This document shows, in pieces, positions 9,215 to 19,469 of a stretch of 64,000 nt of DNA. The notes below the pieces were generated by a model that saw only the letters and a list, made by a program, of their open reading frames with translations, was not told the origin of the DNA and made no database searches. Position 1 is the first letter of the stretch; each line of letters starts with the position of its first letter. The position numbers and the translations under genes are program-made. This stretch comes from Tritrichomonas musculus (Eukaryota; Parabasalia; Tritrichomonadida; Tritrichomonadidae), in assembly GCA_039105265.1 (NCBI GenBank), contig JAPFFF010000028.1, positions 1,798,001 to 1,862,000 on the forward strand. Direction: 5' to 3'.

Positions 9215-9619
9215 TTAAATCCCCCGAAATGGAACGAATTTATGAGGTTTCTTTCGTGAATCTACTGCAGCTTGTGCTGTTGATGATCCACCTTGTTTTA
9301 ATTCACCACGCGCGAACTGTTCACTGATCTTCACGAGCTTGTCTTTGACCGACCCCTTTGGCATGTGACTGAATATGTTTGCACCTGCTGATGTAATAGC
9401 ACCTAACGTTGGATTGAATGCAGTAGCGAATGGTGTTATCGCATGTAACATAGTACCGATAGCTTTCGGATTATTCATAGCGAAGTTTTTAGCACCGATC
9501 AACCCCTTTTTGGTCGCATTCCATACTCTATGTGCAGCGTTTTTTGCACCGATGAGCCCCTGATGGACATCGCTTTTAAGTCTATTCCAACCGCTTGTAA
9601 TGAAACTCTTGAATCCCAT
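9215..9619 (-). CDS. Small hydrophobic/amphipathic Polinton protein, 134 aa
   Basis: Contains a twice-repeated GLIGAKN phrase, amphipathic helices and a long Ala/Gly/Ile/Phe-rich centre (AIGTMLHAITPFATAF, AITSAGANIF), then a basic tail. This resembles small membrane-active minor capsid proteins of adenovirus-like and virophage-like elements (pVI-like in style). No homology can be asserted from sight. It lies directly downstream of the packaging ATPase with a 28-bp gap. Confidence 0.55.
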   Translation of the reverse strand: MGFKSFITSGWNRLKSDVHQGLIGAKNAAHRVWNATKKGLIGAKNFAMNNPKAIGTMLHAITPFATAFNPTLGAITSAGANIFSHMPKGSVKDKLVKISEQFARGELKQGGSSTAQAAVDSRKKPHKFVPFRGI

Positions 9620-9647
9620 GATTTATTAATCATAAAAACAAACCAAT

Positions 9648-10499
9648 TTATTGTTCAAAGTGTGATTCGTTGGCAGTGATATTGATGATAAACCGATCAT
9701 GTTGACCCTTATGATTTAGATATTCGATTGTCGTTGACTTGGTATCGAGATTGTTTGGAGTCTGTTGTAACATCGATGTGAAATCTTCTTTACTGAAACC
9801 GCTATAGCATATGATATCAGTGGCCAATCGTTTAACATTCAGATGAACGAATCGTAATGTTTGAACAGCTATGATACAAGTCAGATTGAAGTGTCTCGTT
9901 TTCGTTAGTAACCGACATAGTTCACTGTTACCGTTCTTCAGTAATGGGGATCCAGCAGCGTCATCTAATACGAGTAACGTGTTGAACGGATATGATGCGG
10001 TCTGATACTGAACTAACTTGGATGCTATATATGCTATTCGATCTTCGATTTCCATTAACGAGTGTTTCTGGATGATTCTAGCCATTTCTTCATTAGTTTC
10101 AACCATTTTGGATAGCACATGTTTGACCATCGCATAGTATTTGAGTTTACGTCGTAGATGTCGTTTAAGATATGGAAGTAGATTCTCTTCTTTGATGTAA
10201 TCGATAGGGGTCTTCACATTCTTGGATAGTACTTCAGCTGTTTTATCGAGTTTACCAGACGTGGAACAGAATATGATCTTACTGTAATACGGTTTCGAGA
10301 ATAGTCGTTCAGTTATCATGATGTGTCGCCAGATCCAAAACGATTTACCAGCTCCCATCTTACCGATTAGAAAGTAGATACCGTTTGACGAGAATGGATA
10401 TTCAGGAGCGAGTGGTTTAATCAACGCCATTTCGATATCACGTTGATTCTTACGTAATGTGTCTTCGATTAGATCTTCAACTTTCTTGATTTGAGTCAT
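9648..10499 (-). CDS. Genome-packaging ATPase (A32/FtsK-HerA type)
   Basis: A 283-aa P-loop ATPase. The Walker A motif is GKMGAGKS within GIYFLIGKMGAGKSFWIW (about residues 44-56); Walker B is NTLLVLDDAAG (about 182-192). After it come a sensor-like stretch, TKTRHFNLTCIIAVQT, and a RFVHLNVKRLATDIICY segment. The order and length match the A32-like ATPases of Polintons, which pump DNA into capsids. It sits between the integrase and the small hydrophobic protein in the leftward block. It is among the clearest hallmarks of the element. Confidence 0.85.
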   Translation of the reverse strand: MTQIKKVEDLIEDTLRKNQRDIEMALIKPLAPEYPFSSNGIYFLIGKMGAGKSFWIWRHIMITERLFSKPYYSKIIFCSTSGKLDKTAEVLSKNVKTPIDYIKEENLLPYLKRHLRRKLKYYAMVKHVLSKMVETNEEMARIIQKHSLMEIEDRIAYIASKLVQYQTASYPFNTLLVLDDAAGSPLLKNGNSELCRLLTKTRHFNLTCIIAVQTLRFVHLNVKRLATDIICYSGFSKEDFTSMLQQTPNNLDTKSTTIEYLNHKGQHDRFIINITANESHFEQ

Positions 10500-10509
10500 T
10501 TATAGTAAG

Positions 10510-11610
10510 TTAAATGAACTTTCTTATTTGGTCGGGGATGGTATTTTGATTCATCCAGTATTGACGTTCCATTGTCGATAATTTAGTTGGATGACCTTCA
10601 CGTAGATATTTCGATTTGATAGTATCTTTAACGGTTGAATCTTCATATGTTATCGTATATGTATCTCTCTTCTTGTTATAAGATCGAATCTCTTTAACGA
10701 TACCGCGTTTACCATCTTTGATTGATGTCGCTAGTGGAACGTTATTGGATGACTTCACGAGTTTATATCCCGGTACAGTATCTACAGATCCATCGATAGA
10801 TCGAATTAGAAACTGATTACCATCTTTGGAATCGACGACGTAAGACTCTTTAGATAGATTCGAACGACGTTTCGTTAATGGACTCTTATCAAGAACTACT
10901 CTAACTAGATCACCAGGTTTGAAATGATATGGATTAACTTGACGTTCCATCTTATCGATATACTCTAACTCATCTTCATCTGTTATCTCATTCGGAGATT
11001 TATAATTAAGAGATCGATGTGGCATATCGTTATAGGATTCTACTAATGATAGTATATCAGTGTTTGGTTCATTAGCTTTCATATCACGAATGGTTCTCAT
11101 GAATCTGTTAATGATACCAAGTTTGTTATGATCGTTATCGGTCGTTGTTGTATATATGATATCATGTTCTCTCATGAAATCGAGTACGGATTTCGATAAG
11201 TATGATGCATCTTCATCTGATATGATAGACTTACACTCAGGTTCTGATTTGATGAACTCGGTTAATGATTTCAACACTTGTTTAGCACCTTTATTGATCA
11301 TCTCATACGCATATGCTTTACGTGTGTTAACGTTAATGAACATCAAATAGTCTGGGTCACCAATGAATGTATCCATTTGAAACGCATGTTGAATCTTCGA
11401 ATAGATATGCATGAACTTTGGTGGCGGAATATGTTGATCGTGAACGACTTTGTTTTGAAGATAGTCTTTAGCTTCATCATCCGTGAAACCATATCTATTA
11501 GCGATTCTCTTGAATTTCGATAACGTATTGGTTGGATACTTAGAATAAACTTCATCAATGGTCTTGAACTTGATTCGACTTTGCTTTGCAAAGGTTTCTA
11601 TGAAACTCAT
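10510..11610 (-). CDS. Polinton retroviral-type integrase (rve fold)
   Basis: A 366-aa protein. The N-terminal helical region (1-90) is followed by an RNase H-fold core of the rve family: FIGDPDYLMFINVNTRKAYA, IISDEDASYLSKSVLDFM and HNKLGIINRFMRTIRDM. After the core comes ESYNDMPHRSLNYKSPNEIT, the typical integrase 'YN..pH..l..tP' block. An SH3-like tail starts at FKPGDLVRVVLDKS, with further basic beta-rich sequence to the end. In Polintons this enzyme joins element ends to target DNA with 6-bp duplications. It overlaps nothing and begins 10 bp after the 444-aa gene. Confidence 0.9.
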   Translation of the reverse strand: MSFIETFAKQSRIKFKTIDEVYSKYPTNTLSKFKRIANRYGFTDDEAKDYLQNKVVHDQHIPPPKFMHIYSKIQHAFQMDTFIGDPDYLMFINVNTRKAYAYEMINKGAKQVLKSLTEFIKSEPECKSIISDEDASYLSKSVLDFMREHDIIYTTTTDNDHNKLGIINRFMRTIRDMKANEPNTDILSLVESYNDMPHRSLNYKSPNEITDEDELEYIDKMERQVNPYHFKPGDLVRVVLDKSPLTKRRSNLSKESYVVDSKDGNQFLIRSIDGSVDTVPGYKLVKSSNNVPLATSIKDGKRGIVKEIRSYNKKRDTYTITYEDSTVKDTIKSKYLREGHPTKLSTMERQYWMNQNTIPDQIRKFI

Positions 11611-11620
11611 TTATAGCGGA

Positions 11621-12955
11621 TTAAGAGTATAACAGTTTACGGTTTTGTAAGAACACCATGTCCATTGTGAACACAACATTATCATTGATCGGTAATGGAA
11701 TCTTAATCTCGTTTTTATCGTAGAATTCAATCCAAAATGTTTCATCGCTATGGTTCAACTTATAATATTTGATCGGACAGAATGGTTCATTAGTTCGACC
11801 AACAAGATAATGATTCGATTGAGTTGCAAATGAAGCTACAACTTCACACTCCAAATCAGTTAATATGTTCTTCAATATCAGTTCATGATGATAATGATAT
11901 AGTTTGTATATATTGTTTTTGAATGGATTACCGGATCCGATATTGAAGAAGCTAGCTGTATATGGATCGAATTTAATATTATTATATTCACGTTCTTTAA
12001 TATCATCTTCATCAATAGGTTCATTCCAATCTTCTTCTTCTTCACCATCACCAATGTCAGGTTTAACAGGTTCTTCATATGGGATTAATCGACCTTCATG
12101 ATTTATTCTATGTTTAATAAAGTTGACACTGCGATGTCCGTTATAAAAGTTACTATACGGAGTATGATAGTATCTATTATTATTTGGAGCCGAGATCAAT
12201 ATATCGATTGATCTAAATAAATCAATTAAGTGTGAATCTTTTACTCGTAATTTCAATATATGTTGGTTATTTTCAAACACATCTTCGATGATAATGTCTT
12301 CGCTTTGTAAATAGAACGGTATATGTTCACCAATCAATTCATCACTCTTAGCTAACATCGATTTATAATCATCTTTGATATCTTCTAATTGTTTTAACAA
12401 AGTAGTTCGTTCATCTGGAGTTATATCTCTATCCATGATCTTCTCTTTCAGATGATTATATAGATTATGATCATCAATAGCTTTTCGTATATGGTCGACA
12501 ATATCGATCCAATCATCATTTGACGTTACTTTGATACTTATTGGAATTTGATATACTCGTACATATTCATTCGGTAGATTATCCATAACTATTTCATGTA
12601 TATCATCTGTTGATAACTTTTCACATATTTCTTTGTTAACTCGTGTAATTACATCTCTTAGTTTATCATATGCATCATTATCAAATTTTCGAACGAACAG
12701 ATCAAACTTAATCCAACCAGTTCTCCATTTAACAGACATATGACGAACACCGATTATTTTTTCACCGAGATTGGATGTTCTCCATTCAGCTGGATATTTA
12801 AAGTAGATTCTGTTGAAGTGTTCATCGTTATCGGTATAATATTTAGTGGTTCCGTAATCACCTTCAACTCTTAACGAATCAACTACAGAGTTATAAACCG
12901 TTTCGATTGGTAACGGAATGTGTTCATCTTCTGTGTTATCTCTTCTATAACTCAT
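11621..12955 (-). CDS. Polinton structural-type protein, 444 aa, unknown
   Basis: First gene of the leftward block as transcribed. I do not recognise a named domain. The sequence alternates beta-rich stretches (YGTTKYYTDNDEHFNRIYF, GWIKFDLFVRKFDNDAY) with a helical middle (about 130-200). An acidic loop GDGEEEEDWNEPIDEDD lies near residue 300, and the end is IPLPINDNVVFTMDMVFLQN. It may be a minor capsid or penton component, by position only. Upstream are a TCACTTA initiator-like site within 12 bp and intergenic repeat copy 3. Confidence 0.55.
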   Translation of the reverse strand: MSYRRDNTEDEHIPLPIETVYNSVVDSLRVEGDYGTTKYYTDNDEHFNRIYFKYPAEWRTSNLGEKIIGVRHMSVKWRTGWIKFDLFVRKFDNDAYDKLRDVITRVNKEICEKLSTDDIHEIVMDNLPNEYVRVYQIPISIKVTSNDDWIDIVDHIRKAIDDHNLYNHLKEKIMDRDITPDERTTLLKQLEDIKDDYKSMLAKSDELIGEHIPFYLQSEDIIIEDVFENNQHILKLRVKDSHLIDLFRSIDILISAPNNNRYYHTPYSNFYNGHRSVNFIKHRINHEGRLIPYEEPVKPDIGDGEEEEDWNEPIDEDDIKEREYNNIKFDPYTASFFNIGSGNPFKNNIYKLYHYHHELILKNILTDLECEVVASFATQSNHYLVGRTNEPFCPIKYYKLNHSDETFWIEFYDKNEIKIPLPINDNVVFTMDMVFLQNRKLLYS

Positions 12956-13348
12956 TTAAGTGAAACCAAAAATAAACATCACTTACTCTTCATCGTCAGC
13001 GAATTCATCTCATGATTCGTCAGCGAATTCATCATTATCGACCATAAAATCGCATGGTTACTATAAAGGGTACATATCGGGTTATAGTTAACCCACTAAC
13101 CAACGACGTGGTTCATGAGTGATTCTGATCGTTTATAGATGGTTCATACATGTTATCGTTAGTGATTCGTATTCAATGAATCGTTAGTGAGTTCGTTTAC
13201 TAAACAATACACATGAGTTCATTTAATGTATTTCGTTAGTGATATCGTTTACAGATTAATTCGTTAGCGAGTTAGTTATTAGGTTTATCAGTTACAAATC
13301 AATATCGGTTGAACTATAATAATAATTTCTATAGGGTGACAAAATCAA
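12956..13348. other. Polinton right subterminal noncoding region with short repeats
   Basis: No gene. It holds a 17-bp direct repeat, TCGTCAGCGAATTCATC, at 12993 and 13017; intergenic repeat copy 3 (13051-13137); and four spaced copies of TCGTTAGYGA at 13156, 13181, 13233 and 13261. Clustered short repeats near a terminus resemble binding sites for an element-encoded replication or integration protein; that role is inference. Confidence 0.6.
13051..13137 (+). repeat. Polinton intergenic repeat, copy 3
   Basis: About 87 bp closely matching copy 2, from GCATGGTTACTATAAAGGGT through GTGATTCTGATCG. It lies about 95 bp upstream of the first gene of the leftward block (12955), which supports a promoter or other upstream control function for the repeat. 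Confidence 0.7.
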
Positions 13349-13664
13349 AGTAGTAATACTAAGAGGGGTGCGATGGCTATTGAAATGATCTCTCTATTAT
13401 TTTTAGTATATGATTATCGTCTGTGATGGACTTTCCAGACGTTGTTAACGATTTTATCGAACTATCGGACTTATATGGGTATCTCTAACGTTTCCAATTA
13501 TTTACGTGATGGTTTTCAGTTAGTGGGTACTAGTATACCGGCGATGTGTTTCGAATTGGTTCTGAACTGTTGAGTGTTGTTCGGACCTAGTAAAACCGTA
13601 TAAAGTTAACGTAATTGTTTTAGCGAATTTCAATAGCCATCGCACCCCTCTTAGTATTACTACT
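13349..13664. repeat. Terminal 38-bp perfect inverted repeat pair at the Polinton right end
   Basis: AGTAGTAATACTAAGAGGGG and the next 18 bases at 13349-13386 recur as an exact reverse complement at 13627-13664. The outer arm ends in CT-3' and abuts the satellite. The 240 bp between the arms have Polinton-like composition and no gene. I read this as the folded terminus of the element; the alternative is a separate 316-bp inverted-repeat element at that point. Confidence 0.75.
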
Positions 13665-14490
13665 TATATTCATACATATTTAATATATATTCATACATAT
13701 TTAATATATATTCATACATATTTAATATATATTCATACATATTTAATATATATTCATACATATTTAATATATATTCATACATATTTAATATATATTCATA
13801 CATATTTAATATATATTCATACATATTTAATATATATTCATACATATTTAATATATATTCATACATATTTAATATATATTCATACATATTTAATATATAT
13901 TCATACATATTTAATATATATTCATACATATTTAATATATATTCATACATATTTAATATATATTCATACATATTTAATATATATTCATACATATTTAATA
14001 TATATTCATACATATTTAATATATATTCATACATATTTAATATATATTCATACATATTTAATATATACTCATACATATTTAATATATATTCATACATATT
14101 TAATATATATTCATACGTATTTAATAGATATTCATATATGTTTGATGCATATTCATACATATTTGATGCATATTCAACCATTATTGTGCATATTAATATA
14201 TATTTGATGCATATTCATACATATTTGATGCATATTCATGCATATTTAATATATATTCATATATATTTGATTCATATTCATACATTTTGATTCATATTCA
14301 TACATATTTGATGCATATTTATAGATATTAGATGCATATTCATATATGTATGATGCACATTTATACATATTTAATAGAATTCATGCATGTTTGGTACATA
14401 TTCATACATATTTGTGCATATTTAACAGATATTCATAAACATTTAATTCATATTCATATATGTATGATGCATATTCATAATATTTGAGCA
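13665..14490. repeat. 21-bp satellite array
   Basis: Tandem copies of TATATTCATACATATTTAATA. About 22 near-perfect units run to about 14130, then increasingly divergent units (TTTGATGCATATTCATACA) to about 14490. Homogeneous on the Polinton side and degenerate on the far side. Because 21 is a multiple of three, the minus strand shows a spurious open frame through the array. Confidence 0.95.
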
Positions 14491-15211
14491 TATATAATGA
14501 CCATAAAGCTCAAAATAATCTCGATTTCTGCATTTTAATTTTAATCTTTGGTCATAAAATATTGATATATTAAATTAAAAACATAGTGAATTCAATTTAT
14601 TTAACTTAATGGGCAAGCACAAATAGGAATTAGGTTCAAAAAGTACATATGCTATTTTTTTAAAAAAGAAGAGTCTTTAAAAATGTAAAAATAAATTAAA
14701 TCAGACTCATATAATATAATGTACATTAGATATAGTTAATAATGTAAAGAATTATTATGCCTTTTATATATATATAAAAAAATATTTTATAAATTGAATA
14801 ATTTAAAATGAATATGGTGTATATTAGTTATTTATAATTTTAATTATTATAGGTTTTTATCAAGGTTTCACTATAATAACATAAATAATAAGATATATAT
14901 ATATAAAATATTATTTTATTTAATAAATATATGATATAATCAATTCTAATATGGTGGTTTTACCCATATTAGCACAATGGAATACATAAATTAACATAAT
15001 GTCTTTCTGTTTGAGTAGATTGATACCTTTTATTTCTCAAAAATTTTGTAAAATTTTTGAAAAATTTATGATTATATTAGAGTATTCAATTTTTTGCATT
15101 CAAAATAATAAAATAATAATTCTCATTAACTAATATTATTTTGATTACTTATCATCAATTTAATTCTATTTTAACCAGAGAAATAATATACATATCGTTA
15201 AATTTACTAGG
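14491..15211. other. A+T-rich desert, no gene seen
   Basis: No coding sequence or known element is visible. A small hairpin (CTAATATGG, 9-nt loop, CCATATTAG) lies at 14946-14972. Confidence 0.6.
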
Positions 15212-15805
15212 ATATTGTTTATTTTTAAATTGAATAGATTAATTCTTGTTTCAATGATCTCTCAATTATTTTGAATTAAAAACCAAATATCGAAAATATA
15301 CGCATTTTATATTTGTTTATATATTATATTACTTATATAATTAAGTTTAATTTAGATTGGAAATATAGTTTTTATTATTTCCGGCAAGATATTTTAGTTT
15401 TTTTAATTGAATGCATTAATTCCTATTTCAATGATCTCTCAATTATTTTGAATTAAAAAACAAATATCGAAATTATACGCATTTTATATTAGTTTATATA
15501 TTATATTACTTATATAATTAAGTTTAATTTAGATTGGAAATATAGTTTTTATTATTTCCGGCAAGATATTTTAGTTTTTTTAATTGAATGCATTAATTCT
15601 TGTTTCAATGATCTCTCAATTATTTTGAATTAAAAACCAAATATCGAAAATATACGCATTTTATATTAGTTTATATATTATAATACTTATATAATTAAGT
15701 TTAATTTAGATTGGAAATATAGTTTTTATTATTTCCGGCAAGATATTTTAGTTTTTTTAATTGAATGCATTTATTATTATTTCAATGATCTCTCAATTAT
15801 TTTCA
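15212..15805. repeat. 177-bp tandem repeat, about 3.3 copies
   Basis: Unit boundaries at TTAAT recur at 15239, 15416, 15593 and (diverged) 15770, an exact 177-bp period. Each unit contains TTTCAATGATCTCTCAATTA and ATTTCCGGCAAGATATTTTA. Internal copies differ at only a few bases. No coding potential. Confidence 0.93.
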
Positions 15806-16174
15806 ATGATTAAGGAAAAGTCATCTTTTTCATCTTTTGGTACATATATTCATTTACTAAAATATAATATTTTATCATTTAATTTAGTGAAATGCTTTAT
15901 TTAATGATTTTTTGGTGGAGATATTTTAATTTTTTATTTTGAATGTTTATTTTGCAATTCTATGATCATTCAATTTGTTTCTGAGAGCATGTTTTTTTTC
16001 TTCAGAAAAATTGAGAGTGAAGGGCATAAAGACTTTGAGCCTTTGTTTTTTTAAAATTTTTTAAACTATAAATATTTCAAAGGGCCGGAAGTATCATAAT
16101 TTTTATTTTATATAACATGACATTTGTTTCTTATATAAAAAATTATAACTGATAGGAAATTTTACAATACTAAT

Positions 16175-16381
16175 AAAATTTTCGTAACATATACAAAATT
16201 TTCGTAACAGATACAAAATTTCGTTATAGATAAAAAAATTTTGTTATAGATGATTTTTTTTTGTTTTAGATAAAAAAATTTCGTCACATATACTATTTTT
16301 TTGTTACAAATACCAATTATTGGTTATTAATAAATGATTTTTGTATCAATAACATATTTTTTGTTATTGATATAAAATTTT
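16175..16381 (+). repeat. 207-bp dispersed repeat, copy 1
   Basis: Nearly identical to 23243-23449 in the same orientation. It is built from degenerate sub-units of the form TTCGTAACAGATACAAAA and TTTTGTTATAGAT. It ends nine bases before the transposon at 16391. Confidence 0.9.
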
Positions 16382-16390
16382 GTTTTTTAT

Positions 16391-16958
16391 ACAGGTATGC
16401 TTTTCGAGGACGGGTAAGAGTAGTCTCCCCGAAAATAATTTCGGGATCGAGGAGACTCCCGTACTCGGTTTACCCGAGTAAACCCGAGTAAAATAACCGT
16501 TTTACTCGGCCATCCTCGATCCCGATTTGCCCGAAGTATTCAATTTCCGAGGAAATCTCGAGGATACCCGAGGTTTCAAGTTCGAAAAAAAATTCTCATT
16601 TTTTTTATTATTTTTCTTACACTTTTGAATACTTTATTTTAGTATTAAAGATTTTTTGTCATTGATTATAAAGCTATATCTAACATTTATTTAAAAAAAT
16701 CATATAATAAACCACTATTTCCAGCAAAATGATTCATTTTGAAAATGTATAAAGCTTATTTTTTTATTATTTTTCTGTTGATTTAAAACTCGAGTTTTTC
16801 GGGTAAAAAAGTGAAAATTTACCCGAGTAAAAAAATGTGAACTAAAAAAAATAAACGTTAGAGTAAAATCTTTTTCTCGAAAAAAGTTCGAGGAATAATT
16901 TCGAGGAAGACCGTTTAATTATCCGAGTTTACCCGGGACTCCCGAAAGGCATACCTGT
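16391..16958. mobile_element. Non-autonomous DNA transposon, TIR ACAGGTATGC
   Basis: Ends are ACAGGTATGC (16391) and GCATACCTGT (16958), with inverted similarity continuing through TTTCG. Flanked by TTTTAT on both sides (16385-16390, 16959-16964), a likely 6-bp target duplication. The 568-bp body is much richer in G+C than the desert and repeats ACCCGAGTAAA and CTCCCG blocks on both strands. No gene inside, so it is a MITE-like element of unknown superfamily. Confidence 0.8.
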
Positions 16959-16964
16959 TTTTAT

Positions 16965-17776
16965 AAGAAGTAAATTAACGTCTTTTTAAAATCCTAATCT
17001 CATTTTTTCGTTTCAGCATTGGATTATATACATTCAAATCAATAAATATTATTAAATTTCTTTGTATAATCATTTTATGAATGCCTCTTTCTATATATTA
17101 TCTATTTTATCATTAATATTTCATTCAGTGTTTTCAATTATTACAAAAAACAAAAGTGATATAAAAATAAGAGCAATTGTTCAGCCAATTTTTAGAATAA
17201 ATAGCTTTATATGATATGATACGCTAACATATATAATATTCCAATATATTCAATACTTTATGCATTAGAAATAAGTTGATTATAATTTTCTAAATCGATA
17301 CGATTAATAAAATGCATTATAATTTTTAATTCGTACTTAGTTATATAACATATTTTTTTTAAAAATATGAGTTGAATTAACGTCTTTGATTCAGATTAAG
17401 TGAAACAAGTTTTGAAGATTCAGATTAAGTGAAACAAGTTTCTTGCCTGTAGAGATTGCAATAAGCATGCTTTTTTGAAAAAATAAAGTAAAAATTTTTT
17501 TTTCTAATATCTTGATATTTTTACTCATTTTTAAACATATACCAGATATTTAGAAAATGATTTTTCAGCTAAAAAATAGAATATTTAAAAATGGAATTCC
17601 AAATCCTTAAAATTAACAATTGTTTAGAATTCTCACAGGATTTATTTTTCAAAGAATATTTGTCCATCCCAGAACTTTTTCTATTTATTTAACCAAATAT
17701 GCAATCAAAAGAAACTCAAAAAACATATTGGTTTTCTATTTTTTTTTTATTTTTGGAGAATCAAAAGAAAAAATAT
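16965..17776. other. A+T-rich spacer with a 32-bp direct repeat
   Basis: No gene. TTCAGATTAAGTGAAACAAG is repeated 32 bp apart around 17390-17444. Confidence 0.55.
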
Positions 17777-17784
17777 TTTTTAAT

Positions 17785-19163
17785 AGAGGTGCGGACACCT
17801 ACTTTACATTTTTAACGTTTATAAAAATATGTATATCTTTTTATGTATTAATATTTACTAAATTAAATTTTGATATTATATTATAATGCACTTATTTTAT
17901 ATATTTATTATTTAAATGTTTTAAAATATCAATTATATAAGTTATAATAACACAAACAAGTATCCTATGAAAATAACCTAATCCAGCCACCTGATGGATG
18001 GATTGAAATTATAATGATTAATTATTATATATATTGGAAATTAATGATTAATTATGCATTTTGTTATTTTATAAATATTTCATATTTTGTTAAAAAGTTC
18101 ATTTTAATGAATTTTTATATATTTTTTTGAAATATCTAAATAAATAAAGAATTTATTTAGATTATAATTACATTTAAATATTTTACATTTAATATAATAA
18201 AGATATGCTAAATTTAGTTTAATTTGATTCAGGGGGCTGAGCTGCAAAAATCAATTTTAAAATAATAAACATTAATAACGATTTTTTTTCAATAAAAATT
18301 TTTTATTGAAATATTAAGCAAATATCTTTTTATATTTATATGTATATCATAGATTATATAACTTTTAATAATATTATATATACTATTAAAATATTTAAAA
18401 TAAATATAAACAATTAATAAACTTTATATAACTGTATATTCTAAATATTGAACAATTATAATTTCAAAGCGCTTTTCATAAAATGTTAATTTGAGAGAAA
18501 GGGAATAAATAATTTTCTTTATATATTTTGAAGTTTAATTAAAATTTAAATCAAATGTAGAAAGTTTTTTTTCATTAATTTTTTATTCATAAATTTTGAA
18601 TAAAAAAATCTTAGAGAATAAAATTGAGAATATAGTTTTAATAATTGAGAGTCGTTACATTTGAATTCATATCTTAATATGTAATTTATTATTTTATTAT
18701 ATTATAATAATTATATGATATATATAAAATTCATAACAATTATATATTAATAATAAATTTTTAAAATACTTTTTTTTATTTAATTTGGCCCATTTTCATT
18801 TTCTCAATTTTTTTTTGGGCCAATTTAAGTGGAAACTATATCATACATTAATAATTAAATAATAACAAACGAGAAACATTTTTTTAAATAGTATAAAAAT
18901 GATTTTTATCATGTTTTTATTACTTTTTTTCTTCTAAATAATAGATTTTTCTCTTAATTATATAATTTCTATAGTTTACATATTTTTATATTTTTTTCAG
19001 TGGTTTATATTTTTCTACCTCAGAAAAAAAATCATATATCGCCACAAGTCGGCCCCGTGGACGAAAATAAAAAACAATTATATCATTATAATGCTCATAA
19101 AAAATAATTAATATATGCAAATTTTGGTGCGAATCTAAATCACTTCACCCTGTCCGCACCTCT
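17785..19163. mobile_element. Non-autonomous hAT-type transposon, TIR AGAGGTGCGGACA
   Basis: 13-bp perfect terminal inverted repeats (17785-17797 and 19151-19163) are flanked by an exact 8-bp target duplication, TTTTTAAT (17777-17784, 19164-19171). The 8-bp duplication points to the hAT superfamily. The 1379-bp interior is A+T-rich and has no credible gene, so movement would need an enzyme from elsewhere. Confidence 0.88.
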
Positions 19164-19469
19164 TTTTTAATTTTTATTATCTAGTTCAGTTTTTTTATTT
19201 TAACCTAAATATTTTTTCTTATAATTTGTTTTATTTAACAAGATAAAAGGAAAAAAAATATATAATTATTTCTGAAAAATATTTTTCAGTTAATATTTTT
19301 AGAATTCAATTAATTTCATTATTAAATTCTTTTATATTTGAAATACTTTAAAATAAATATTAAAGTTGATTTAAATATAATTGAAATGTTTATCGATTAT
19401 CGAAAAAATACTTAAAGCATTGAAAAAATACAAGAAACTTGCGATGCCGTTTATAAACTATGATTTTTT

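Larger units (their letters stand above)
1..13664. mobile_element. Polinton/Maverick, right-hand part, cut by the window edge
   Basis: Virus-like element of the Polinton (Maverick) family. Parts in view are fibre-like proteins on the + strand (3-4887), an HNH gene (5938-6528), and a leftward block with a capsid candidate, an A32-type ATPase and a retroviral-type integrase (6720-12955). The right end is placed at 13664, where the sequence ends in CT-3' as Polinton termini do, next to a satellite. Genes are separated by about 10-45 bp and base composition is visibly richer in G+C than the flank. The DNA polymerase B and protease genes usual in the family are not seen and would lie left of the window. 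The reading frames in view are long and open, so this part looks whole and probably young; age cannot be measured from one copy. Confidence 0.9.

Noticed and set aside
13660-14181. A 173-codon open frame of a repeated YEYILNM heptapeptide
   Set aside because: It is the translation of the 21-bp satellite; the unit length is a multiple of three, so any frame without a stop stays open.
13665-14490. CRISPR-like array
   Set aside because: Units are directly tandem without unique spacers, and the host is a eukaryote.
17620-17886. An 88-codon Phe/Ile-rich frame
   Set aside because: Composition simply reflects A+T-rich DNA, and it overlaps the left end of a transposon.
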